Position numbers and translations under genes: made by a program. From Gigaspora rosea (taxonomy: Eukaryota > Glomeromycota > Glomeromycetes > Diversisporales > Gigasporaceae): 64,000 nt of DNA. The stretch lies in the NCBI GenBank assembly GCA_003550325.1, contig QKWP01000047.1:182999-246998 (forward strand), in the 5' to 3' direction. The notes under the pieces were generated by a model, which saw nothing but the letters and a program-made list of their open reading frames with translations, did not search any database and was not told where the DNA came from. Below are positions 52,421-63,360 of the stretch, piece after piece (position 1 is the stretch's first letter; each line of letters begins with the position of its first letter).

Positions 52421-53412
52421 GTTTTTTTAAGATAAATTTAATAGTCTTATTTCGGCTTGTATTATTCTCCAAGAATCTATGAATAAATATAGTATACATC
52501 GTATTAATTGTAAAATATTAATATCTGTATAAAATAGATTTTTAATAATCGATTGTAGTCTTAGAAGTAGGGTTTATTTAAGCTATAGCATTTATTTAAT
52601 ATTTGTTATTAAATTGCACATACAAATTATTTTACCTATTCTGTCTTTCACGTTCTAAAAAACTATTTAATACTTCGGAAGGATCATAATCCAAATTCTC
52701 AGATAAAACAGATTGGGCCGTTTCTGCTACAGGGGATTACGAATTTTCAATTTCCAGGTCAACGATTTCATTATGATCTGTCACAATTAATAATGTAGAA
52801 CTATTAGATGTATCTGATGAAGTCTCATCATCAACCCTTGTTTGATCCTCCTCATAACTCATAATATTTCTAACTGACGATATGTTGCATGCATCTCAAA
52901 GATCAGCTTCTGTTAATTCTTTATCAGCAAAGTTTAGCTTGCATTGGATATTTGTCATATAATATGACCTAATTTTAGACATTCCCTCGAGTCTGTTCAT
53001 ACTCAAATTAGTGCAATGATCCCCTAAAATCCACTTTAACATTGAAAAGTTCCTTTTGCAGCCTGCTTGTGTAGGATTAATTGAAAAAATCCTATAGGCT
53101 AACTCAGCTAAATATCAAGGCGGCTTCTAAAAGACCCCCACCAAATTTTTGGGGTGTCTACACCCGAAACATAAGGAAGGTCAAATGGTGATAATTGAGC
53201 ATCAAATCGTCACATTTGTGCAATTAGTTCTTTACCTTCTGACTGAGTGTGCCCAAGATTTTGCCAGAGCTCAAGAGATAAAAGAGCTGCTCTATGGAAC
53301 CCGTTATCTTTTAGGCCCTTTCCTAAAAAATTAAAATTTTTGAATTAAAAATTATATATTTACTAAAGTAGGATAGTTTTATTATTGTAACTTATGTATA
53401 TTATTATAATAT

Positions 53413-53507
53413 GACAGGGTGAGAAATTCGCTAATAAACTCTAACCTGATCGATCTACAACTGTACAAAGCAGATTTCACTATTTTGCAGGTTTCACCCT
53501 GTTCTAA
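53413..53507. repeat. 95-bp foldback GACAGGGTGAGAAATTCGC
   Basis: GACAGGGTGAGAAATTCGC and GCAGGTTTCACCCTGTTC are inverted copies with a few mismatches. It sits in the hAT-6 intron next to LINE F. Confidence 0.65.
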
Positions 53508-53582
53508 TATATACTGTAGTACATAATTGTACAAATACGCCAAAATATAAAGTGAATGTAAAAATTCTTCATATCGTCGATT

Positions 53583-53596
53583 AAAAATATAAATTG
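53583..53596. repeat. TSD of LINE F, 5' side
   Basis: AAAAATATAAATTG, identical to 59091-59104. Confidence 0.85.
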
Positions 53597-53599
53597 CGT

Positions 53600-54557
53600 G
53601 AACCCCTTATATCTCGGATCAATGGATTATCATATTCGAAACTACAGACGACCCGGAACTAGAGACCAAGATTCCTAGGTTCACACATGTTATGGATAAC
53701 AAAGTATCCACAGAATGGCGTTCAGCTGAGAAGGCATGCTATTTCTGTGAAAAGGCAGGTCACATTAAGAAAGATTGCCAAGAATATAAAGAATCAGTGG
53801 AATGTAGACAGAAATTGCGCACACAAAGAGCCAGGGATCCAGAGGAAAAACCAGTTTTGAATGTGCAAGCATTAAATTTGGATGAGATGTCATGGGGAAA
53901 TGATATAGCAACCAAACCTGAACAGGAAATCAAAATAAAAAAAGCAGAAATGGCTGAAACCGAGGGGTCCACTCCAGTGGAACCACAAGACATAAGCGAG
54001 AAAAAGCAGGCAAAAGCATGCATAATTACCAATTATGGGGGTAGGCTAAAGCCAGGTACATCACGAAATTACCTGATATATAACCCGGATCAGCCCGAAC
54101 AAAACAAAGCGAGACGGCAAAGACAAAAACACGAAATATATAAAAAATGGCTATCCAAACCGTCTTGTTTGACTAAGTAAAAGTGTCGGAAATGCGATTT
54201 TACTATAAAAAACCACCTTCTAACCTAACCCTAACCCAACCCTAACCCTAACCCTAATTAAAAAATCAGAAAAATCAGAAAAATCAGGTAATCTCGTGAT
54301 GTACCTGGCTTTAGCCATCCCCCAATTATGGCAATGCATCTGATGATTTGCAGCAAACAGAATCTGAACACAAGGATGAATTAGCCATACTGGGATATGG
54401 ATTAGCCATTAACAATCCCATACAAACAACGGAGAAAGCCTTGGTGGAGACACAAAGGTCTGAGACTAGCCATGAAGCAAATCATGAGGACATTGAGATG
54501 AGTGAGATTACATTAGTAACTCACAGAAAAAATCTCACTAAAGAAAAAAAAGGCTAG
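53600..54557 (+). pseudogene. LINE F ORF1 relic
   Basis: It begins at ISDQWIIIFETTDDPELETK (frame shifted at about 53675), then HVMDNKVSTEWRSAEKACYF with an intact CCHC knuckle CYFCEKAGHIKKDC (53737-53778). The polar C-terminal region is interrupted at 54039 by a MITE. Removing it and one TSD joins IITNYG to NASDDLQQTESEHK in frame, and the frame runs to about 54557. The CCHC spacing matches LINE A. Confidence 0.85.
54039..54322. mobile_element. 284-bp MITE with 9-bp TSD, TCTAAAGCCAGGT family, copy 2
   Basis: TSD CAATTATGG lies at 54030-54038 and 54323-54331. The ends GGGTAGGCTAAAGCCAGGTA and, opposite strand, GGGGATGGCTAAAGCCAGGT, and the interior words GGATCAGCCCGAACAAAAC and CCTAACCCTAACCCTAACCC, match the copy at 37698-37980. 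The lengths are 284 and 283 bp. Both copies carry a telomere-like CCCTAA run near the right end. Confidence 0.88.
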
Positions 54558-55557
54558 TATAAATCACACAAGATCAGGCCCCTACAACTTCCAAAGAGGT
54601 AGGGGTGGGTGTAACCATCACTAGGATGGTAGCAAAACCTTTACGTTAAATGACCAGAAAATCTATAATTAAAATAGCCACTTTAAACGTAAAAGGGCTA
54701 AATGATAGTGGTAAACAACAAAGGACCTTTACATGAATAAAATCATACAAGGTGGGCATTATAATGTTACAGGAAACAAACTTAACTAATGAAAACAAAA
54801 GAAGCTTTATAAACAACAATAGCCTTATAGTTTAGCTGGCAATAATAATATACAATTCAAAGATACAGAGACAAAAAATAATGGAAGGGTTATAACAACC
54901 AAATTTACCTATACACTCCACCTAACCCAGAGGACAGAATTGCTTTTTTCAATAATTGGTCACCCAAAAATTAGTGAAGATATAAATATCATAGCAGGTG
55001 ATATGAACACCAACTTGAACCCCGAAAAGAATCGCATTAGTCAAGCCACACCTCAGAGAGATCTCTCAAAGGAGATTCTTGCCAAAAAAATAACGAGTCC
55101 ATACTGTGGTAGATTTCGCAAAAAAAGAAAATCCTTTTCTAATGTTCTTCCAAAACACTCGTAACAATGGGTCAATGGGAACCTGTATTTACTATATATT
55201 TGTAGACGAGAACTATGGACACTGTATCTCAGAGGTGCTAGCACAGCACGGAAACTTGGACCATTTGCTGCTGGAGTGCACACTGAAATTTGACAGACAA
55301 CAAAGCAGAAACACTACAAGAGATACTGGAGGAACTTAAAAGTGACGAGTCAGCTCTGGACTGGGACGCTTGCAAGATTAATATCCAATCCATTACAAGG
55401 GTCTTCAAAAAACCAAAAAGGCCAGAAAGTGAAATAGCCAGATTAAATAGGAGATTGAAGGTGCTGAGAATACAGCAGGTAAAGGCCGAAAGGAAGGGTC
55501 ACTTACAAACTCAAATAGGGGAGCTTGAAGATAAGATAAGAACCAAGGTAGCAAGAC

Positions 55558-55887
55558 GTATCTACTTATTTGCATGGGTAATACAAGTTCCTGGAGAGGA
55601 AATAGCCAATCGGAGAGTGCAGAAAAAAAATTTGACTATTCCGGATCAGCCTGATGAAGAATTCGAACATGCGTAAAAGAAGAAAAAAATGAAAATACAC
55701 AAAAACTAATGTTTAAATCGATCTTGGTGCACTAATAAAAAATGACGAGAATGAAATTTTACTTATATTAAGCATCACTCTAACCTTATAGCTTCTAATG
55801 TTAAGGCCCTAACCCTAAATCACTTAGTTTATTTACAAAATCGGAATTCCTTTTTTGGTTTGTGTTACCCATGCAAATAAGTAAAAT
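55558..55887. mobile_element. 330-bp MITE with 10-bp flanking repeat in LINE F ORF2
   Basis: GTAGCAAGAC lies at 55548-55557 and 55888-55897. The ends GTATCTACTTATTTGCATGG and, opposite strand, CATTTTACTTATTTGCATGG are inverted copies of about 20 bp. The interior resembles the TCTAAAGCCAGGT family (GGATCAGCCTGATGAAGA; CTAATAAAAAATGACGAGA; CCCTAACCCTAA near 55808) but the ends differ. ORF2 resumes correctly after one flank copy (ARLAEKW-like to KWIEKGEKSTK-like). Confidence 0.8.
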
Positions 55888-56827
55888 GTAGCAAGACTGG
55901 CTGAGAAGTGGAGCGTAAAAGCGAAAGCCAGATGGGCGGAAAAAGGAGAAAAGTCAACAAAATACTTCTTCACACGTTTTCGCAAGGCAAGGCAACCAGA
56001 AACAGAAAGTTTAGGAGAGTGGACACCCTACAAAATTTTTACGAGAAGCTGTATAAGAGTGAAAAGGTAGACCACAAGGCGATGTAAGAGATAGTTGAAA
56101 ATCCACAAGAGGTTACTGCCGAAATGAATGGAACCTTGTTAAGAGCGATCACCAAAGAAGAAATAGAACAAGTCATCAAAGCACTGCCAAACAATAAATC
56201 ACTGGGGACTGACAGGTTGACCTATGAGTTCTACAAAGGTACTGGTGGCACTATGGCCACGGTGCTAGAGAAAGTGTTTAATAGGGTATTGGAAGAAGGT
56301 GAGATGCCATGATCTTGGCACAAAAGCCTAATCACTTTAATACCCAAAAAAGCGGAGAATTTGGAAGAAATACAAAACTGGCGACCAATCTTGATGGTTA
56401 ATTGTGATACAAAAATCTTCATGAAGATAATGGCAGAACGTTTCAATACAATATGTAGTGAAGTAGTACCAGAATATCAACAGGGTTTCATTAGGAATAG
56501 GTCAATTACTGACGCGGCGCTCGATATTATTACGACAATTAGAAAACAAAGAGAACAAACGGATGTTTGTTGGATGCTATTGGTCGACCAGGCTAAGGCA
56601 TTCGATAGGGTGAACCATGAGTTTCTGGAGTACACCCTAGGTAAAATGAAATTTGGACAAAAAGCAATAACAATAATAATGAATCTTTTCAAATGGCAAG
56701 AAGCACATATAGTCAGCGAAAATAAACTATCAAGTCCATTTAGAGTGGAAAGAGGTGTAAGGCAGGGTGACCACTTTCTCATCTTTTATACATTATAGCA
56801 TTTGAGCCTTTGTTAAGACAACTGAAT

Positions 56828-56839
56828 AAAAAAGTTTCT
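56828..56839. repeat. TSD of SINE copy 3, left
   Basis: AAAAAAGTTTCT, identical to 57615-57626; counting it once restores the LINE F frame QLNKKVSGIPID. Confidence 0.85.
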
Positions 56840-57614
56840 TGACCTGTGAGTCGATAGCATAAGTGGTTATGCTCCCAGGTTGCCAAACATAAGGTCGCCG
56901 GTTCAACCCCACTAGCAGACATGGAAAACTGTATGCGATCATGAGAGGAAGGGCTGAACTAGAATGCCAGGACCGCGGTTGGTTAATTTAACCACATTGG
57001 TGTGTTTGTGCTGCCAAATCTCAAAAATAATGGATACTACTGGTGGAATTCCGGTTGAATAAAAGAATAAAATGTATACTTCCGGTGGGATTCCAGTTGA
57101 ATGGTAACATGACAAAAAGTGGCAAAGTTGCACTAATCTGATAAGAAAAAAGATCTCAGATGAACTCAGGTTGGGCTCAGTCCTAACCCGAAACAGAAGG
57201 AGAACAAAAACTTTGGAAGGCCAAAGGAAAAATATACCAAGAATCTATCCCCCTGCCCTGGTCGGTGCGAATGACTAGAGGTCTTGGCTGAAGTTGGAAG
57301 CTGAAACTTCGGAAGGCTAAAGGAAGGAAGTACTGAGATGTCCTTATCTTCCTCTGTGCCCTGGTCAGTACGGACAACCCAAGGTTCCGGAAGAAGTTGG
57401 AAATCCGAAGACACCGCCGACGGATTGGGTAACCAAAATGAGTGATATCTGGGTAATTGAGTACAGAATTAGGTGGTATAACTAGTCACAATATGTAACA
57501 ATATAGAAATGTAATTTGAAAAATCGTACGACCTTAATGTACAAAATAACAAGGATCTTAATAAATGAGCACCATACGCACTTCAACGGCCATAGAGCTG
57601 AAGGGTTAAAAAAA
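56840..57614 (+). mobile_element. tRNA-derived SINE, copy 3, in LINE F ORF2
   Basis: The tRNA-like head (TGACCTGTGAGTCGATAGCA) carries an A-box-like TAGCATAAGTGG at 56855-56866 and a consensus B box GGTTCAACCC at 56900-56909. The body shares CCGGTTGAATAAAAGAATAA-type and GGGCTGAACTAGAATGCCAG words with the SINE at the right window edge, and contains a tandem block near 57230-57410 (CCCTGGTCGGTGCGAATGAC/CCCTGGTCAGTACGGACAAC). The tail is TTAATAAATGAGCACCATAC, a CTTCA/TGAAG stem, then GGGTTAAAAAAAAA. A 12-bp TSD flanks it. Confidence 0.9.
56855..56909 (+). promoter_or_regulatory. Internal RNA polymerase III promoter of SINE copy 3 (A and B boxes)
   Basis: A-box-like TAGCATAAGTGG (56855-56866) and B-box GGTTCAACCC (56900-56909), 33 bp apart, match the type 2 pol III promoter layout of tRNA genes. 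The sequence between does not fold as a normal tRNA anticodon arm, so I do not call a tRNA. Confidence 0.7.
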
Positions 57615-59090
57615 AAAAAGTTTCTGGAATTCCCATAGATAGATATAGGTTCAAACTGGCAGCTTATGTGGACAATATGTCACACCTCTTCAGAGTGTAC
57701 GAAAAGGCATCAAACGTGAAAATAAATAAAAACAAAACAAAGCTAATGCCGTTGACTACTACGGCAGAAAGAGTGATCCTGGAAGGGGAGACCAATACAA
57801 TAAAGTAATGGAGCTAGATTCTATTAGTATACTAGGGTATGAAATACAAAGAGATGGCACACCTAAAAAGGGTCTGTGGGAACAAGTCATTAAAAATTTA
57901 AAGAAAACGATAGACCGGTTCAAACTCCAAGATTTGTCCTTTAGGGGGAAAATCTTGATTGCCAACTCCTTAATTTTATCAAAGATATGGTATGCAGCGT
58001 ACATTTTAACACCGAACAGGAAACAACTAGCAGAGCTCAACGACATAATTGCAGTATGGATAAAGAACAAATCCAAGATGCTTCCGAAATATGCCAAATT
58101 CCAAGAGGACTACTGCAAAGGAGGGCTGCATGCCCCTGTGTTAAAAAACCTAATGGACGCAAGACTAGTGATGATGTGGAAAAAGCTCTGCACAGGAGAC
58201 GCTTTGTGGGCAAGATATAAAAGAGAAAGAATAAGTAACAGGCTCAGGGAAAAAAGGAACGTAGAAGCAATCTGGGCCTTGTGAGAGGCAAATATAAGTA
58301 CCAAGGCATGGCCAGCTGAATGGAGGGCTCACCTGAGAGCATGAAAACTAATAAAGGGTAGCATTCACTCTACAAGAAACTGGCCTTGGGACTCAGAAGA
58401 TCTCAGAGTAGGAGAACTGAAAGGGAACCAAATCACGGTAAAAAGGGTGGTTGAAGCCTTGAGCAAGGGGTTATCTAATAGCTCAGGACGGTCTGATCTG
58501 ACAGACGAGGATGAGACAAGGTGGATCTTTACCAAAGAGGTACAACTCAAAAAGCTGAATATATTCTGGAGAATATATCACAGGGCGCTACCACTGGGAT
58601 ACAGATTGAAGCACGTGGACCACCAGGACAACGGAAGTTGCCCCTGGTGCCCTGGGGAGGAACAGACCATAGAACACTTCCTAATAGACTGCTCCATGAG
58701 CAAGATGGTTTGGAAGGAGACTCTTAGGTTTATAGAACCGCTCAACGAAATCAGACGTCCTACAATGAAGCAAGAGGTATTCTCGTTAAATCATTGGCCA
58801 TGTAAACAAAACAAGAATGCAGCCCCGATGGTTGCATATACAAACATGCTACAAAATCTTGTGTATATATACTAGAGCAAAGTGGGGAGAAGGCTGCCTG
58901 ACAAGTTTGGGAATAATACAAAGGGTAAAGGCGAGAATAAGGGCAGAAATCAAACAGTTAAAATTTAATTTGTTAAAAAAATTAAGGATAGATATAGATT
59001 CCTTATTTGTAATTAGGCAATAAAGAAATTTAATAAATAAAGTGCACCAAACACGACCCCTAGGGGTAAACCTAGGGGAAATTTTAAAAA

Positions 59091-59104
59091 AAAAATATAA
59101 ATTG
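59091..59104. repeat. TSD of LINE F, 3' side
   Basis: AAAAATATAAATTG, identical to 53583-53596. Confidence 0.85.
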
Positions 59105-59575
59105 TGGGGACCTTAATTATATTTATTTCAGGCAAGTGTTAGCCAACTTGATTAGATATGCAAAGCAATCAGCTAATGTTGCTTCATTAGTTTCTAATGC
59201 ATAGATTACTTTTTTTATAGGTTGACACATAATAAAAAAATCCTCATTGGCCATTAAATTAGCTATTTCTTGATTCGTAATTGCTTCATTGTGCTCAGAA
59301 AGTAACTAAAATAATTATTAATATATAATAAGGGTAAATCTAGGTCTCGCACCCCGTTGGTACTCTAATATCTCGTGGGTCACGTGCAGCGATTTTATTG
59401 GATGATATACATTAGTTAATTTAAAAAATAAAATATAAGTTTTTTATAAAAAAATAAAAATAAAAAATAAAAAAAAATAAAATAAAAAAAATCTAACAAA
59501 TTGCAATTGATATATATGTTATAAGCGGAGTGGAACTTAAGTGGAGGATTCGGAATTTATATAACTGATAAAACC

Positions 59576-59711
59576 TACCGTAAACTGCCATATAAACAGC
59601 CCGGGTCTGGTACATTCCACAAAAAAATTAATTAGTAAAAAAAAGAAAATTATTAGTAAAAATGAGAGGGGGTCTGATATGTGGGGGCTGTTTATACGGC
59701 AGTTTACGAGT
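59576..59711. repeat. Foldback CGTAAACTGCCATATAAACA
   Basis: ACCGTAAACTGCCATATAAACAG is mirrored by CTGTTTATACGGCAGTTTACG ending near 59709, arms about 23 bp, around a 90-bp core. It is nested in the Mutator-like element. Confidence 0.75.
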
Positions 59712-60049
59712 ACTTATCGGGTTAATTTTACCAGATGTACACCCGAACCCTAACCCTAATTTAACCAGGAAATTCCGAATCCACTTTAATTCCGTTACCC
59801 TAACCCTAATTTAACTAGGAAATTCCTAAATTCCGTCCCCCTTATAACATATACATCAAATCATCTTGGCATCATTGATTCAAATTCGTAATGCGTAGCA
59901 TCGGCTGGTGGTTTCTACACGGCCTTGATAAAAGTAAAAATAATTTTATACAATTTCCATAGGAGGGAGGGTTCGAGTACGAATCTTGCTTCTACAGATT
60001 CTTTTCAGTCTGTTGACTTACGTCAACTAGAATTTTAAAAAAAAAAAAA

Positions 60050-60490
60050 AAATGACAAGACAACATCAACGATGTAGTCAACTCAACAAAACCTGACCGC
60101 CAGCACCAACAACGGCCTAATCACGATCTAATTGCCTGTACCAACAATGACGCTCCAACAGCAACTGCATTTTAATTGCCCACCTAATCAGTGCCAACGA
60201 CGACCTACTCGATAGCTCCAATGACAACTAATCAACAATATCAGTTTAATCAACGGCAGAACAAAAACAAAATACAGTAGCACCAGCTATGACCTGTTCA
60301 CTTACCAACAACGACCTAACTAGTACTAACACGACTTCTACTCGACAGTACCAACGATGACTAAACAACAAACAAACAGGACGAAATACAGTAGCACAAC
60401 TACGACTTAATTACTTACCAACAAAAACTTGAACGCCAGCATCAATCCATAACAATGTAGCGATAATTATCGGCACCTACGAACGACACA
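60050..60490. repeat. AAC/ACC-rich trinucleotide-like tract
   Basis: Loosely repeated CAACAACGACCTAATCA and ACCAACGATGAC words. It is the counterpart of the GTT-rich tract at 6530-7000 in the sister element. No supported frame. Confidence 0.55.
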
Positions 60491-61041
60491 ACTACTATAG
60501 ATAAATTTTATTAAAAATAAATATGATCTACGTGTGTGCATCCTGATTGGTCAGCAATATATAATCGCACCACAGGGATGCGAGATTAACATTTATCCAT
60601 ATAATAATTATAAAAATATTTAATAATTTATACTTACCCAATCAAATATGGGCCATGCACGAAGCATTGAGTCTGTTGTAAATATAAAGACCCCCAACGA
60701 GCTTTTATCCATGTTTTTAACCCTCCACCTTTAATTTTCATGTCCGTAAATCCTTTAGTAAGCAATGAATGAATAACTTGAATGAGAAGTATTAAAAAAA
60801 TCCATTGATTTTTTAATTGGTCTAATTTAACCAAATCAGAGGCAATTAGGTTAATTGCATGAGCCACACATCAGATATTCCAAATATGCGGATACATTTC
60901 TTGTGTTTTTCGATGTGCTAGATTACAATTCGAAGCCGCATCGGTGACAACAGCTGCAAACTTATCTGAGCCAAGTTTTTCAATAACCATTGAAATTTCA
61001 TTTGCTAAAAATTCTCCCATCTGAGAATATGAAGAATAATC

Positions 61042-63360
61042 TTTTTTTTTTTTTTAAACGCGAAATGGCGTACTTTATTCAAACTATAAACACATATAAA
61101 AGCTAACTATTTACAATCAGGAAAGAATTATATATCTATATTTAAAAACTGAGTTAACTTTTCTTTTGATTTGCTCTTACGGGTCTTGTTTAAGACTGTA
61201 AGACTTTTCCTAAGCCTAGCTTTGGCTACCCTTTTCACAACTTCTTCTCTCATATTGTTATTTCCCCACCGAGCTTGTGTGTACCAATACCATATCTCGT
61301 ACACAACATTAATATGCAGCCATATTGCTGCTCTTCTTTTTCCACTATTTTGTATATTCTGAGCAGTAAAGATCTCTTCCATGTTTTGTGGGATCGAGTG
61401 TAATGACGAATTCTTCAAAAGGGAGTAACCCATTCTCCAAATTGTTTGACTGATATTACATTTCAATGCAAAATGATCTGGTGATTGTTTTTCTTCTGGG
61501 CAGCTTGGGCAGCTTCCATCTATATCTTTATCTATGTGCATAAGTCGGTAGCCTAGTGGAAGTGCTTTATTCTGCAACCGCCAAAAATATCTTTCTTTTT
61601 ATTCAATATTTCCTTACTTTCCATCCAACCATAGTGGTTTAGAGGATTGTCTTGTGAGGCTATTGGAGTTTGTGCTGCTGTAGGCTTGATCGAGTACTGT
61701 CTTAGAAATTCGGTTGCTTACTTGACTGTGAATTGATACCCTAGTTGACCACGTAGCTTTAATTGTGTAATTTCCCATGGCCAGTTATTAGAAGATTCTA
61801 TTGTGCCCTTAAGTCTTTTCCGGGCTGTTAAGTAAGGTTGCCAAGCATCTGGCCACCCTTTAAGCCTTATCGGAAGTGTTGTTAAAGCTGTTACTATCAA
61901 GATTTTCCTTTTATCTTGTATTCTTTGTGAAATTAGTGTTCGTTCGACTTTGGCCCAAAAGCTATTAGCTGTCAAAAGCTTTATCCAAATTGAACAAAGC
62001 CTAGCGTCAAGTGTATCTTTGAGAACAGGGGCATTTAACCCTCCCCTGTTGTAATCCAGCTGAAAAGCTGAGTAACGTGGAAGTAGCTTCGATTTGTTCT
62101 TAATCCAATTGGAGATCAGAACATTAATTTTGTCAAGTTGTTTTCTTTTAGGTGGGAGCAAGTATGCTAGATACCAGATTTTAGAAATAAGAAGGGCCTT
62201 TGTAAGTAGAATTTTCCCTTTAAATGACAAATTTCTACCAGAGATTTTATCAATTTTTTGTTTGATGTTTTGGGTTAAGTTTTCCCACAATTGTTTTTTA
62301 GGAGTGCCCCTAGAGTCAATCTCATAGCCCAAAATCCTGAGCGAGGCAAAAGACTTTGTCTAGTAAAATTGTTGCTTTGGCCATGTTGGTAAGTGGTACT
62401 AAAATTGATTTTTTTTGATTGATCTTTGCATTAGAGGCTAGTTCATATTTTTGAAGAAGTACCACGAGCTTTTCCCAGTCTAATGGGGATCCAATTCCTA
62501 CTGTCAAGTCATCAGTGGATTTAATACTAAAATATACAGAAGAGGTAAAAGTGGGTCCTCTTGTCGAACCCCCTTTCTACTCTTATTGGCTCCGAAATAA
62601 GGTTGGAATCTGCAATATATGCTGTCTGGAGCTTAAAAAGATTTTTAATAATACTAATGAACATGGATGGTATCAAATCCTATTCTCTCAAGTACCAGCA
62701 GGATAAAGTCATGACTTATTCGGTCAAAGGCTTTTTGCTGATCAAGCAGCAACAACCAGTGGTTAGCTGATTGATCTACTTGATTCCTCATTGTAGTAAT
62801 AATGTCTAATGCAGCATCTGTGATTGATCTTCCTTTTATAAATGCCTGTTGCGATGGTCCGATAATCGATTTACAAATTGTATTAACCCTATTGGCCAGG
62901 ATCTTCATAAAAATTTTAACATCACAATTTGTAAGAGATATTGGTCGCTAGTTGTCTATATTTTCAAGATTGTCTGACTTTTTTGGAATCAGGGTAATAA
63001 TACTCTTGGTCCACGACCTAGGTACTAAGCCATTTCCCAACTGATAATTAAAGAGACCTGTAAGTATAGGGACTATTTCCTCTTTAATTCCTTTATAAAA
63101 TTCATATGTGAGACTATCTGATCCAGGAGATTTATTATTTGGTAGTTGGTTTATAATATCAACAACTTCCTCTTCAGAGATAGGACCTAATAGCCTTTGG
63201 TTCTGGAGCGGTGAAAGCTGCAGCAAACCTTGGATGAAGAATTCTGCTACTGAAGAATCATTATTTTCTGCTCTATATATGTCTTGATAGATATTTTTCA
63301 TGTATTGCAGTTTGTCAGCAGGGCTATTTGCCTGATTATGTCCTGGTATCTGAATTTTGT
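61042..63360 (-). mobile_element. LINE E: decayed LINE, minus strand, inserted in a hAT-6 exon
   Basis: The 3' tail (minus strand) is TTGAATAAAGTACGCCATTT, then CGCG, TTT and an A-run, and ends at 61042 against the hAT-6 frame (DYSSYSQMGE). The ORF2 blocks extend to 63301. Near 63360 the element is cut by the SINE whose A-run starts at 63361, so its 5' part is outside the window and its TSD cannot be checked. LINE D is a close relative. Confidence 0.85.
61128..63301 (-). pseudogene. LINE E ORF2 relic (reverse transcriptase to C-terminus)
   Basis: From 5' to 3' on the minus strand: PNNKSPGSDSLTYEFYKGIK and SWTKSIITLIPKKSDN (62948-63301); MKILANRVNTICKSI, GPSQQAFIKGRSITDAALDI and LLDQQKAFDRISHDF (62654-62908). 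Next is a damaged RQ(E)DP and YADD region with DDLTVGIGSPLDW left (62440-62510). Then GYEIDSRGTPKKQLW and SKIWYLAYLLPPKRKQLDKI (61718-62332), and KALPLGYRLMHIDKDIDGSC with the finger CPSCPEEKQSPDHFALKC (61128-61577). Frameshifts separate all blocks, and the sequence before the YADD aspartates is deleted. Confidence 0.85.

Larger units (their letters stand above)
54650..58900 (+). pseudogene. LINE F ORF2 relic
   Basis: Shifted blocks follow the order of LINE A ORF2. The endonuclease has IIKIATLNVKGLNDSGKQQ (54660), MLQETNLTNENK (54765), INIIAGDMNTNLNPEKNRIS with M in place of F in the GDFN box (54985), and LLLECTLKF (55265). The linker is cut by a MITE at 55558-55887. The reverse transcriptase has ALPNNKSLGTDRLTYEFYKG (56180), LIPKKAENLEEIQNWRPI, EYQQGFIRNRSITDAALDII (56470-56530), VDQAKAFDRVNHEFLEY and ERGVRQGD (56580-56770). 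It is interrupted by a SINE and continues as the AYVDNM remnant (57665) of the YADD box, which has lost its second aspartate. The tail has SILGYEIQRDGTPKKGLW and the finger CPWCPGEEQTIEHFLIDC (58640-58690). Confidence 0.88.
53597..59090 (+). mobile_element. LINE F: 5'-truncated LINE, plus strand, carrying two MITEs and a SINE
   Basis: A 14-bp TSD flanks it. The 5' end starts within ORF1 (at the PYISDQWII region), typical of abortive reverse transcription. The 3' tail is TTTAATAAATAAAGTGCACC, then CCCCTAGGGGTAAACCTAGG (strong stem), then AAATTT and an A-run. It lies in an intron of the hAT-6 gene in antisense orientation to that gene. Internal insertions are 54039-54322, 55558-55887 and 56840-57614. 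Confidence 0.9.
59332..60598. mobile_element. Mutator-like non-autonomous element, TCTCGCACCCC family, copy 2
   Basis: There is an exact 9-bp TSD, ATATAATAA (59323-59331 and 60599-60607). The ends are GGGTAAATCTAGGTCTCGCA and, opposite strand, GGATAAATGTTAATCTCGCA. It sits in a hAT-6 intron between donor GTAAGT (60637) and acceptor (59306). The interior has an AAC-rich tract (60050-60490), a nested foldback and two CCCTAACCCTAATTTAAC words (59750, 59797). No transposase is present. Confidence 0.85.
52636..61040 (-). pseudogene. hAT-6 transposase gene with LINE F and a Mutator-like element in its introns
   Basis: Three minus-strand blocks form one hAT transposase in order. The first is about 61040-60638: SSYSQMGEFLANEISMVIEK, then FAAVVTDAASNCNLAHRKTQ, an in-frame stop, CVAHAINLIASDLVKLDQL and MKIKGGGLKTWIKARWGSLY. 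It ends at a consensus donor GTAAGT (60637). The second is about 59305-59128, starting after an acceptor TTATTTTAG: LSEHNEAITNQEIANLMANE to NEATLADCFAYLIKLANTC. The third is 53322-52636, after acceptor TTTTTTAG: GLKDNGFHRAALLSLELWQN, then the dimerisation domain RIFSINPTQAGCKRNFSMLK and MNRLEGMSKIRSYYMTNI, with an acidic C-terminus. LINE E cuts the 5' exon at 61041. Stops make it inactive. Confidence 0.85.

Noticed and set aside
56840-56912. Possible functional tRNA gene (also at 63925-63998, 8244-8315 and 35687-35755)
   Set aside because: The A and B boxes are present, but the acceptor and anticodon stems do not pair as in a tRNA. Each lies at the head of a repeated element with a LINE-like tail, so these are SINE heads.
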